Part shown: positions 20,899 to 31,800 of the stretch, piece after piece
How positions within the stretch are numbered: the stretch's first letter is position 1
Layout: every line of letters begins with the position of its first letter
Origin: Stomoxys calcitrans
Lineage: Eukaryota; Arthropoda; Insecta; Diptera; Muscidae
Assembly (NCBI RefSeq): GCF_963082655.1
Contig: NC_081556.1
Span: forward strand, 372,001 to 436,000
Direction of reading: 5' to 3'
DNA: 64,000 nt
The notes under the pieces: generated by a model
Told to the model about the DNA's origin: nothing
Database searches by the model: none
Seen by the model: only the letters and a program-made list of their open reading frames with translations
Translations under genes and position numbers: made by a program

Positions 20899-23095
20899 TG
20901 TAACGACAGGTTTCCCCTCGTGTGCTGGGGTATAACTCGCGGGGAAGGGTCCGTCACAGAAATTTATATTTGCCGAGACTAGAGTAGAGAACACGGAGTC
21001 AGGTTTTGGTTTTACAAATCTGTTTATTTAACTCAGGAAAAGTTCCTTAACGATTTAAACACTAAGGCCGAGACCTGGGATGGTTCTCTGTTGTGCCGAG
21101 CTAGGGGTACTTCGACGGTGGCTGCGCTCGTGAGACCTGGTACGGTTCTCTGGTGTGGGAACCCGGGTGTACTTCGATGGTGGCCGCGTCTGGGAGGCCT
21201 GGTACGGTTCTCGGTTGTATGAGACCTGGCCCGGTTCTCAGCTGTACGAATCCTGGTATGGTTCCCGGTTGTATGAGACCTGGTACGGTTCTCAGCTGTG
21301 AGCCCGGATGTCCCTGGACAGGGGCGTAAGAGGACTATGGCAACCCGCTCTGAGGGAGGGGTCCTGCTGGCGTGGACGATCGCAGTGCGAGATGGGTGAA
21401 GACCTGGACCGGTTCTTGCACCCTGGTGAGTGGCTTGGCGTGGGGTCCGCGAAGTGGGATCGTGGGACCGTCCGTCTTTCGTCAGTTATGTCCCTACCGT
21501 GCGGTGTCGGTCGGGGTCTATCGCTAACGCGGCGTACCCAATGTGGCGCAAAACAAACTGCCCACGGACGTTCGCGGTGTCGGCGGGAAACACGAAGCTA
21601 AAACGGTGCAGTGGCCACGAAAGTTCACTGGTTGCGGGAAAGTTTAACGAAGCGGTTACGTTGCAGTGACCACGAGAGTTCACTGTCTACGGGTCTCAGA
21701 CAGCAAAGATTAACGAAGCATTTACGTTGCAGTGTCCACGAAAGTTCACTGTTTGCGGGAAGGTCTAACGAAGCGTCTACGGTGCAGGGACCACGAAAGT
21801 TCACTGGTTGCGGGGCTCAGACGGCAAAGATTAACGAAGCATTTACGTTGCAGTGACCACGAAAGTTCACTGTTTGCGGGAAGGTCTAACGAAGCGTCTA
21901 CGGTGCAGTGACCACGAAAGTTCACTGTTTGCGGGGCTCAGACGGCAAAGATTAACGTAGCATTTACGTTGCAGTGACCACGGAAGTTCACTGTTGCGGG
22001 AAAGTTTAACGGAGTGGTTATGTTGCAGTGACCACGAAAGTTCACTGGTTGCGGGAAAGTCTAACGAAGCGGTTACGTTGCAGTGACCACGAAAGTTCAC
22101 TGTTTACGGGGCTCAGACGGCAAAGATTAACGATAATACACGGCTCTCGAACACTGTCACTTTAGTCTTTTGTCCATGTCACTTAGCACTTTTCACTCTA
22201 CTCACCGATATCTCCTTGGCTTCACACTCGTTGCTTCGCCTCCGACGGTGGACTTCTGATCTCCTTTGCCTGTTGCACCCCTCCTTTTATTCGTTCTCGC
22301 TCATACCTGGTTTTCAAATTCACCACAGCAGCGATCATCCAACGCCAGGCATTCTCCCTTCAACCATCCAATGTACATGCGTATGGTCGCTGTCGTTGCT
22401 GGCTGACCAACAATCATGTGGGGCCCTTGCCTATGCCAACCACATGTGCGTGTGTGTGTCCCTTGTTGTGGCTGGCTGACCAACGCATCAGCATAGCCCT
22501 TTGCCTATCCAACAGCCATGTGCATGCGTTTGTTCGTTGTCGTTGGTGGCTGCCTACCCATCCTGAGTGTCGCCGTGGTGTCTGGCTGCCGTGAATATCA
22601 CTACCATTGGCTATGCTATTTTGTTTGTAGTCATACGGTAACTTGTTATGATCATTTTTGGAGCTAACTTGTAAACAAGTATGAGGGCCACTCATTCAGG
22701 CGGGAAATCACTGCCTGTTTCTTTTTTTTTTGGGAACAAAATGATAAAAATGGTCATGGGCAAAACAATCGATACTGGCAAGGCGTACACACAGCGAATA
22801 CACTGTGAGAAATTACCGTTTAGTTACTACTACAAAGTACACTGAGAAAAATAATTCATTTAGCAATTAGTTCATTAATTCAATACACTGAGAGAAATTA
22901 TAGCCGTACACTGGGAGAAATTATCAATTAGCTACACTGAGAAGAATAATTCAGTTCAAATTAATTCATTAATTCAAATTCATTAACCCAAATTCATTTT
23001 AAATAATTCAACATAAAAAGGACAACACAGGTTAAACACGAATGGAGACGCCACTGAGTGTGGACGGAAACGAGCCAGCGACTTCCGTCATCACA
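20899..23095 (-). repeat. 5' LTR (right copy), 2197 bp
   Basis: Identical to 13135-15331 except T at 22521 versus C at 14757. Should carry the element's promoter; I could not assign a core promoter with confidence. Arrays recur at 21072-21309, 21609-22102 and 22799-22949. Confidence 0.97.
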
Positions 23096-23099
23096 ACAT
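23096..23099. repeat. Target-site duplication ACAT (right)
   Basis: Partner of 13131-13134. Confidence 0.9.
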
Positions 23100-24539
23100 A
23101 ATTATAATGTGTCACACTCTGAGGGATTTCTTAAGGCTCTAGTAAAGTTCAGTAAACCAACAGCGTGGTACCGTCATAGCTAAGGCCTTTATCAAAAAAT
23201 ACTGATGCCATATAACGGTCAGTTCAGTCTTGTTTTTATTTTATCGAAAAACCAGGCACCAAGGGATTCAGTAAAACTTTATCGATATATATATTTTTTT
23301 TTAATTTTATCGTTTATATTTATAGCGACTTTCGTTTGAAATTTGCTACTGTAAAAACGAGCAATGTCCCTTGTACTTCCTTTTGGTAAAAAAAAATTAT
23401 ATGTGTTTGAGTAAAAAACTGGCTCGTCACTATAAGGCCCATCTGAAGGGATCACTCAGTTTTACTTCTAGCTAAACCACACATTATCTCATCATGGTCT
23501 GTGTGCTCACGTATGTGCACTCCTATATCACAAGAATAACAACAGGCTGCTGGCGTATGGAAGATGCTTTGCTTCCGTTTTGACACAGAATAAATGTGGA
23601 TATAATCCCAAGAATAATGCAAAGTATTCTCGTGGCTTATAGGATATTCGTTCGTTCGTTCGTTTGTTTGCGTGGACTGCCGCCCTCTCTGTCTATCAGA
23701 GTCTATCAGGAACAGACAATTTGCTTGGAAATACAAGTTGATAGTTATCTTCTTTAATTACCAGCAATCAAGATGAAGGCAAGGAACGAAAACGATATCA
23801 AATACCAGAACGGATTGGTTTCCCAACAAAAAGAATTTCAAATTAGTCAAAGACGAAAGAAAGCCACCGCCACACCACCATACCGCCACACCACCACACC
23901 ACCACTCGCCCACAAAAGATGATAAGATGAGAATGCATTCTGCTGCCACGAAGAGTCCTGTACCTTATCATAATGGAAATCGTGAATTGCCTTTCACTAA
24001 ATAAGACACAAGTAGACAAAGTAGTCATTAAAGATTGATTTGTTTGCCGCTGTATAAGAGCCTGCCAGCCAAAGGTTGTGGCATTTATTGAGTTGATTCT
24101 GGGAACAATACGATTTAGACATAAAAGCCATGCTACCAAACAATCACTGAAGTCATTCCTCTGAAAGTGTCATATAAACCAAGGCAGTTGAATGTACATA
24201 CATACACATCACTAATATATGCAAGGGGTAAGGACATTGAAGAAAACTTACACCGGTATTTTAATGTAGATTTAAAATAGGCCTACTTCACAGACTTCCT
24301 TAATGGAACTGTCAAATAAAACTATTTTAAGGCTATTAGGTTTTGTGAAAGTTCGGATGTAACGTTTTGTTGAAATGCCATCACATCCATATACATTTAC
24401 TACCTACTCTCTTTAATCGTTCTCATTATACAATATTTACTTTTTAATTTTTTTTTAAGAATACCTTCACAAGAAGAAAAAAAATCTTATAATTAAAGTG
24501 CAGGCTTATTCGTCATTACAGTCATATATCCTTCTCAGG
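23100..24539. other. No gene seen
   Basis: AT-rich sequence. A CCACAC/CCACCAC-rich patch at 23866-23912 explains the Trp/Gly/Val-rich minus-strand ORFs. Nothing else recognised. Confidence 0.55.
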
Positions 24540-25014
24540 TAATAACAAATAAAATCATGCTATGTTTAGCCGGGTCGAATCTCATGTACCCACCGCCATG
24601 GATCGCATTTGTCAAGATTTCTCTTTCTAGGCAAACAAAGGATAATGGATAAAAATTACTATGCTATTGCAGATGTTGGAGACCATAATACAAGTCATTG
24701 TGCAAAATGTCAGCCAAACCGGATAAGTATTGCGCCTTATAGGGGCTCAAGAAGAAAGAGGTCGGGAGATCGGTTTACATGGGAGCTCTATGAGGTTATA
24801 GATGTATTCTGACCATATTTGGCACGTAGGTTGAAGATCATAGGAGAAGTCGTTTTGCAAAATCAGACAAGAACTGCGACCTCTAGGGGCCAAAAAAGTA
24901 TAATCGGGAGATCGGTTTATATGAGAGCCATATCAAACCAAGGACCAATATGGCCCATTTACAATCCCAACCGACCTAATAGGAAGTATTTGTGCAAAAT
25001 TTCAAGCGCCTAGC
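24540..25014 (-). repeat. Repeat H copy (minus orientation), partial
   Basis: Starts with the TTCGGCC-hairpin end in degraded form (AGCCGGGTCGAATCTCATGT, then CCGCCATGGATCGCATTTGT). Continues with GGATAATGGATAAAAATTAC and two or three units (GATCGGTTTACATGGGAGCT, GGCCCATTTACAATCCCAAC). The ATACCC-hairpin end is missing. Confidence 0.75.
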
Positions 25015-25015
25015 C

Positions 25016-25225
25016 TTACCTACTTACATTATTAGTCGAACGTAGAATAGCGTTCCAAGCGCGTCGATCTTCTGCGCTCATTCTAAAATCTCTGACATCA
25101 AGTTTAGAGGTGTCTCCCACCACTTGATCTTTCCATTGGGCTTTTGGTCTTCCCGGTTTGCGTGTACCACAGTGTTTGCCTTCAAAAGACTTTTTTGCTG
25201 GAGCTTCTTCATCAGACATACGCAT
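25016..25225 (-). pseudogene. Non-LTR retrotransposon ORF2, C-terminal fragment
   Basis: About 69 minus-strand codons with the typical last segment of an endonuclease-reverse transcriptase polyprotein: RKPGRPKAQWKDQVVGD followed by SAEDRRAWNAILRS. This GRPK-W-D and RxxW arrangement is what I recognise from RTE- or CR1-like LINEs. Nothing upstream on the minus strand (25226-25690) continues the reverse transcriptase, so this is a 5'-truncated copy, as usual for LINEs. It abuts a repeat H copy. Clade assignment is uncertain. Confidence 0.65.
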
Positions 25226-25684
25226 AAATATGGCTCAGCTGGACTATATTATAAGAATATTTTCTGTAATAGTAAGTCATTTTTAAATGTGGTAATTCAT
25301 AAAATTTGCTGCATTGTAGACCAGGCATACAGGAGGGATATTTTTTTCTTTAAATTTGATGTCCTCGAATTCAGTCAGAAATGTGTGGGGGTTTGTGATT
25401 ATGTGTCTCAATAACCCGTTTCATGCAGCTTTATGCAGCCACTGGTATTATTGTTGGCTCGTCAAATGATGAATATCATGTTGCTTGCATTCCGGTTTAC
25501 ATTTCACATGCACTTTTGTCCGCTTCGCCTAAGGGCCATAATTACAATCAACTCGGTACCAACAGATTTTGTTCTTGATGAAGAAGTCTCTGTGCTCTTG
25601 ACTAAACAAAATAATGAGAATGTGCGCCAACACGAATGAGTGGTATATGTGAAGATTTTTTTTGTAAGAGTAATCAAAGGCTTA

Positions 25685-26636
25685 TTGTCACTGATTTGCA
25701 TTCGTCGGAAGTCGGAGGAGAAAAGGTGCAAAAGTGATCGCGTATGCTGCTGACGTGGCCATTGCGGTTAGGGGAAAATTTTCAAATACACTTAGAGATA
25801 TACTTCAGGGAAAGTTGTTCTTTTCAGCAGTGTATGCAAGATACTCATTCTGTCACTTTGGGAGGAGAGAATGTTTCATTTGAAGAACGCGCAAAATACC
25901 TGGGTGTTTTGCTAGACAAGAAATTTTGCTTCAAATCCCACATTTTGAAAAGGACAGGAATGGCAACTCATGTCCTATATTCCTACAAGAGAGTTATTGG
26001 CAAAAGTTTGGGGTTTAAACCGCGTGTACTTTGTGCCTACTGCAGTTTTCAGAACCATATTGTGTTGTGGTCTGGTGGACAGTGCTTTAAAAGTTCTCCA
26101 AAGTCCGGATCCAAAGGATAGCTTGGTTTGGGGCATCACATCCACACTGTGAACAACACCAACTGTTGCACTGAATTTAATGCTATACCTAATGCCTCTG
26201 AATATTATGTCTAGAGAAATTGCTGCGACCACTGCTGTAAGACTAACGGAGCTTACTCCTTGGCCATGCGACGGCTACGGACACTGTGTTATCTTTGATA
26301 CAATGCCCGATGTTCCAGGCAGTGAGGATTACACATTGCCAAACCAGACGACCAAGTGGACTTCGGGGTAAACTTTGAAGAACTTGGATCGAGAAGGTTA
26401 CCTGCAATTAAAGAAGTGGTGGACTGGCTAAGTTAAATATCATAGGTTCCCATTTCTTTGAGGACTTGTCTGAATTGCCGGATGTGAACATTCGCAAGTT
26501 ATTGGACTTTTTAAAGCGTTGGATATGGATGGTTCAACGGTAGAGGGCATCTTCCTTCTACTATTCTTAGGGTTTCACCATGGACGTTAACGTCTTAATA
26601 AGTGTAATGACAGACTGCAACTTTAACCTAACCTAT
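25685..26636 (+). pseudogene. LINE ORF2 remnant (RT palm/thumb and 3' tail)
   Basis: Degenerate plus-strand non-LTR reverse transcriptase. At 25731-25815 it reads VIAYAADVAIAVRGKFSNT; the expected YADD is YAAD, so the first catalytic Asp is lost. A frame break follows, then LGGENVSFEERAKYLGVLLDKK and YSYKRVIGKSLGFKPRV (25855-26040), typical of the RT thumb in jockey/I-type LINEs. After further breaks comes PLNIMSREIAATTAVRLTEL (26190-26260) and a stretch reading RKLLDFLK (about 26490). The tail ACTTTAACCTAACCTA ends near 26636. The region before the palm is absent. Several frameshifts and stops make it non-coding. Same family as 56165-56765. Confidence 0.8.
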
Positions 26637-26639
26637 AAT

Positions 26640-29074
26640 AATAGAATTAGTGTGTTTTTTAGATTTCAAGTCCAGTCCGAAGATAAAAATAAATTTTGTG
26701 TGTATTCCATGGGATATGCAATCCTTCCCTCCTTTACAGTTGTCAGTTCTTTGTAATGCATTTTTACTATATACATATATATTTTTTTCTTTTCTTTCTA
26801 CACATGCAATATAACAAAGAAAAATTGTGAAACAAGGAAGCATTTGCAACTATTTTCTCGTTTTGTGCAACATTAATCTTTCCCATGCTAAGTGCATTTG
26901 TGTTCCAATTTTCTTTTTTTGTTTTTGCCTTTATGTGGTGCATGCGTTTTTGGCATTTGGTAAATTTTCTATACATTTCTTGAATTTCCCCGTTCTTGAA
27001 AACATTAATATTACTTTTGGAACAAACACACACACACACGCACACATACACACACTGTTTGTATATGCTTGTAATGTTGATAAGGTACTTAGTGTAAACA
27101 TTACCATGCACTGACATGCATAAATTAATGCCAGCAAACAATGGTAAATAAAAAAAAAAACTTAAAAGTTTTACATTTTTCTTTTTTAGAACCAAATATC
27201 AAAAAAGGAAAAAATACTTCCACCAGTTCATTTCTTATTATATGAGAATAGGTGCGGTCTGTCAATTCATTCGACTATTCCATCCGATTAACTTGTGTTT
27301 CCAACATCATGGCAATATTGAACGCTTGATAGATTTAAAGTAGTTTTACTTTTTTCTTACTTCTCTTTCAAGGGAAAGTATCCTTTAGAATCAAATCTAA
27401 AAAACACGAAAATATACTTCCAATTCATTTCTCACTACAAAAGAATAGGTGAGGTATGCCGGTTCATTTGACGATTTCATCTGATTAACTTGTGTTTCCA
27501 ACATCATCACGATATTGAAAGCTTGGTAGATTTATAAGCAATAGCCTATTTTGCTCTACTTTAAAGAATATCTGTGCATTTCATTTATTTTTTATTAGTT
27601 TTTTCCTACATATCCTAAATATCTTACAAACTACAGTGTAGGACTACAATTATTAAAAACATATCCAACTTAATGTAGTGAAACTTTTACAAAATAAATT
27701 GAAAATTAAAAAAATCCACAAAAATTAGAGAAAATGATTTAAGAAATACCAAAAGTGAATTGATTAGATTTGAATGACAGATATTTAATAGAAATGTTAC
27801 AAAAATAAATTAATTAAATAAAAATTTAGAGCTTGATACAATCGGAAAAGTTATGTAGAAAAATTTTTGGATTACATTTCAGAGACAGTATCCATGTTCT
27901 AAAAAAAGTTTATTTTTTAATGCTAGTATGTTGCTGATACCTTGTAATTCGTAAGGAAGAGTTATCCAAAGATGTATTTTACCGTCGAAGAATTGCCATT
28001 CCTAGGCTTTGCCGTCTCAAGGGTATAATTCTCCATCCCCTTCTAGATCTAGTAAATTCGAGTCGATCAAAAAGATATTTAGGTTCCTGTCTATGAATAA
28101 TTATGTGCAAAAATACCAAGCATCTCTCATTCAATAGCGAGTTAAAACTCATTCCATAAAGAGAATTTGCGAAACACGTTGCGTTCTTCTTATACTATGT
28201 AACTAACTGATAATACCATTAAATATCACGTTTAATCTCTGGCGGCTCAACGAATCACAATTTGCAAACAACTTACAACCATCGATCAGGTTGTCAACTT
28301 ACAACCATCAACCAGGGTCCAAAACAGTTTTTGGCATAAGTACTCGAATACTATGCCCAGAGAAAAGTTGATGCCAAAGCTGCTCATTTCAGTGCCGTAC
28401 GGCATTGATAGTAAAGCAGCACCGTATGGTACTAAAACAATACCAGATGATATGGATGAACCATAAAATGATTAGTACCGTTTGGTAGTAGCCTTATTAC
28501 CGAACAGGTATTGGTTTTAGCACCAGACCGTTATTGGTTTTAGTACCAAATCGTTATTTTTTATTCCATCCCCTAATGAACCAAAAAAAAAAAACATTGA
28601 AAATTATTTTAATCTAATTTTATTTCGATTATTTATGTTAATAATTACAAAAAGTAATGTTGCACCGTGACCAACCTAAATTCTTTTTATTCAGCAATTG
28701 ATTCCATATCCATCGTTGCCCAGAAGTGGTTTTCATGTGAATACACTAATACAGCATCGTATTCCACACAATGGAATATCATGTTTTTGATGTATTATGT
28801 CCTCAGAATGTGTACAATTTCGATTTTCAGCGCTTTCGATTTTTTATACAGGCTTTTACGCACTCAAATTCTATTAAAACATTTTGTTTATTTGTTTAAC
28901 AAATATTTTATAATGGCGACAATATTTTAAGTACAAAGCTCAGTAACACTTCTAGCGCGATGACAATAATATAAATGTGACTACGTCAATTTTTAATAAC
29001 CTCCTTTTTCTGGTATTAAATTGATACCTAATGGTATTAAAAATCTTTGCCAATGAAGCCAACAAAATAATACA
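26640..29074. other. No gene seen; microsatellite and diverged tandem duplication
   Basis: AT-rich. A CA-rich run lies at 27024-27055. A diverged tandem duplication links about 27187-27335 with 27384-27532 (offset 197 bp; both contain TTAACTTGTGTTTCCAACAT). At 28490-28560 the phrase GGTATTGGTTTTAGCACCAG recurs as GTTATTGGTTTTAGTACCA. No coding evidence. Confidence 0.5.
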
Positions 29075-29345
29075 GGCCGTATAACGCTGAACACCTGGGT
29101 TCGAAACCTCGCAGGAACATCAGAAAATTTGTCAGCGGTGGTTGTCCCCTCCCAATGCTGGCGACATTTGTGAGGTACTTTGCCATGTAAAAACTTCTCC
29201 CCAATGAGGTTTCGCTCTGCGGCGCGGCATTCGGACTCGGCTTTTAACAGGAGGTCCCTTATCATTGAGCTAAAAATTGAATCGGACAGCACTAATTGAT
29301 TTGTGAGAATTTTGCTTCAGTTCCTTAATGGAATGTTCATGAACG
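29075..29345 (+). repeat. SINE-A copy, 5'-truncated
   Basis: Begins inside the tRNA-like head (ACACCTGGGTTCGAAACC, B-box GGTTCGAAACC). Continues with the body shared by all SINE-A copies: AACATCAGAAAATTTGTCAG, GGCGACATTTGTGAGGTAC, CGGCATTCGGACTCGGC, CTTATCATTGAGCTAAA and GTTCCTTAATGGAATGTTCA. Confidence 0.85.
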
Positions 29346-29516
29346 TGTGAGTAAGCCACAAAGCACTTAATTTTGCATATGTTTGCCCAACAACCGCATT
29401 TACATGATTTATCCAACTTAATGAGCTGTTAAATACCACGCCCAAGTTTTAAGCACTCGAAACTACGACAATTTTCCCAGATTAACATAAATTTCAGTAT
29501 TTGCCAATGAGAATTT

Positions 29517-30085
29517 TTAATTTTTATGAATAACCACACACTTCGATTTCTGAGGATTCTGAAGTAAACCATTTGCTCTTGTCCATCTACATACACATTG
29601 AGGGTAAATTTTCACGTCATCCGCATATATGTGTACCCGACTATGGACCAATGGGTGAGGAAGATCGTTCGCATACATAGAGAAAAGGAGTGGGCCCATG
29701 ATGGTTCCCTGTGGTACTCTCTTAGCTATTGCCAAGTGTTTAGATCACGTGTCCTAAATAAACCGATTGGCAACGGTTAGACAAATAAGACTCCATAAGT
29801 CTGGTTGATGTTTCAGCAAAATTGAAAAACAGGCAAAGTTTCAAACACGCATTTCGATGATCTACGGTGTCGAAAACTTTGGAATGGTCGAGTAGGATAA
29901 GAAAACAAACCTTGTTGTCATCGATTTCACTCTGAATTGATTCGGATACTTCTATTAGGTCTACGATGTCGAAAACTTTGGAATGGTCGAGTAGGATAAA
30001 AGAACAAATCTTGTTGTCATTCATTTCACCGCGAATTGACTCAAATACTTTAATTAGGATGCTAGACGGGCACGGAAGCCCGTCT
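29517..30085 (-). pseudogene. Jockey-clade LINE reverse transcriptase fragment
   Basis: On the minus strand the order is motif A (LLDHSKVFDTVDH), a linker with FNFAETSTRLMESYLSNRC, motif B (VPQGTIMGPLLFSMYANDLP) and motif C with an intact YADD (IYADDVKIY). The motifs fall in two frames (29740-30024 and 29517-29735), so at least one frameshift separates A from B. The first part contains a tandem, in-frame 99-bp (33-codon) duplication, so motif A appears twice. The endonuclease, fingers and 3' part are absent. The assignment rests on the LDHSKAFDTVDH and GPLLFSxYxNDLP signatures usual in jockey-type elements. Confidence 0.85.
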
Positions 30086-31251
30086 GCATAGTCGTCAATA
30101 TTGATGCACGACCGAGATGTTAGGAAATCGGTTTGTATATTATCTTTTCGAAAACCTAAAAAAGGTATGGCAAAACCGCTATCGTTCGAAATTCCGTATT
30201 AGATTTAGGGACGGGAATAAATCAAGAATGTTTTCAAGATGTGGGATATATAGAAGAATTCAAGATGGTGTTAAAAAAATTGGTAAAAAGATACAGCAGG
30301 CGAAGGAGAAGCATTCGCACGAACGGCATTCGATTTAACCTGTGCAAAACTCGTCAAAAGCTCATCATGATTAATGCATCTGAATTCGACAATTCCTTCT
30401 TCTTATTACCCGCTATGAGCGCCATAGAAAGATGGATCAACTTGAACAGTTGGTATATTAACGAAGGCTTCGTTAAGTTCGTTTACATCGCCATTGTAAT
30501 TCCCGGATGATTTTGACCTTCCAACACCTACATCGTGAATCACCTTTCATGTAGTCTTGGAGGAGATTTAGTTTTATCATTCTTTTGTAGGCCTCTTTAA
30601 ATTCATAAAATGATTTTGCTGTTTAACATCAATGCAAACATTTTTCTTATATAACATTTTTTTTAATTTTTTTTAGCTAAACTGTATATCTACTTAAAAT
30701 TTTCCATATTTAAGTTTGACCATTTAAATTAATTCCCCAAATATTTTCCTTCCATGTAATCTTTATGAATCTCTAATTTGTGTATTCGTCTCAAATTTAG
30801 ACTTTTGCAGTTATAGTTCTGCACACAGATTTGCCTTGTTGTGGAGGCAAATGATCGAAGGTATGTGGTATTAGATCTTTTTTTTCTGTTGTTTTAGTTG
30901 TAGCAACCGTACACCATACGTATGAGTGTTACTGTACTGAGTCCAGAACGTATACGCCCACTAGTCTTGTTTTCTCTTTTCAGCATATATTTTGTCTACT
31001 CGGAGAGCACGTTAAAATGAAAGTTTTGATGAAATTAACTAAAAAAAAAAATAAAAAGTAAAAATATGCACACACACATATATGCTAAAAAAACGAAAAC
31101 TTAATATTAGAATGTTTAAAATCTATTTATTTCTTGTAATAAATTAAACAAATGTGTGTTTATAAAATATGTAAATATAAATTGTTTTAAAGTATATTTG
31201 GACTGACATTAAAACTCATCTCATCATCTACTAAATTTCGTTTTATTTCAG
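30086..31251. other. No gene seen
   Basis: AT-rich sequence with a few TATA-like words. No recognisable protein motif. It precedes the candidate micro-exon. Confidence 0.5.
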
Positions 31252-31291
31252 CGAAAACCAAGTAACACATTTACCAGGAAAAAAACTACAG
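31252..31291 (+). other. Candidate 40-nt micro-exon
   Basis: A strong 3' splice site (CTAAATTTCGTTTTATTTCAG, ending at 31251) is followed by 40 nt and a perfect 5' splice site (CAG at 31289-31291, then GTAAGTTT). It is the only CAG|GTAAGT I noticed in the window. Two of three frames are open (RKPSNTFTRKKTT or ENQVTHLPGKKLQ). No homologous protein is recognised, so a chance match remains quite possible. Confidence 0.3.
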
Positions 31292-31800
31292 GTAAGTTTG
31301 AATTTTTTTTTTACTTTCATAATTAAAAGGAACCAAATGGGTTAGGAATATTAGCTTCAGACATTTAATTTTTTAATAATATGTTTTAAATTTGATATGT
31401 CCTGGAGCTAATTTTACCAGCTGGCTACCCAACGGTATTGAATCGAAATTTCGCACATAATTTGTTTTAACATACACTACACCTTGATATAGCCACTGCA
31501 TACACCGAATTCCCGATAAGAATTCTTGAGCTCATAAAAAACGTATCTTTTACATAGCAAACACGTGCCGGATCTTTTTCCGATATAAACTAATTTTCAA
31601 ATTTAAGGCCTTGGGCGCATAAAGAGTTCATTACTACCCGATTTCGGTAGTAATGAACACAAGAATAAGTAGACATGACAAAATCAAACGAGTAATCAAA
31701 TCATTACACTTAAATGTGGGTCTATCTCTCCTCTTTATTGGCATTGCAAAGAATTGAACAAATTGATATTTAATTTTACGTACCACAGTAATCGTGTAGC
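31292..31800. other. No gene seen
   Basis: AT-rich sequence between the candidate exon and the hAT-like element. TTCATTACTACC and GGTAGTAATGAA (31626-31657) form a short local inverted repeat. Confidence 0.5.

Larger units (their letters stand above)
13135..23095 (-). mobile_element. Complete Ty3/Gypsy LTR retrotransposon, Ulysses/Osvaldo-like
   Basis: A 9961-bp element transcribed right to left. Order in element direction: 5' LTR (20899-23095), tRNA-Lys-type primer-binding site, 85-nt leader, gag, -1 frameshift site, pol, polypurine tract, 3' LTR (13135-15331), with a 4-bp ACAT target-site duplication. Both LTRs are 2197 bp, start TG and end CA, and differ at a single position (14757 C versus 22521 T), so insertion was very recent. 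Both reading frames are fully open. There is no env: pol stops 28 bp from the 3' LTR. LTRs over 2 kb and a lentivirus-like tRNA-Lys primer are features I recall for Drosophila Ulysses and Osvaldo, so I place it near that lineage by inference. It is more GC-rich than the flanking DNA. It could well be transposition-competent. Confidence 0.97.
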
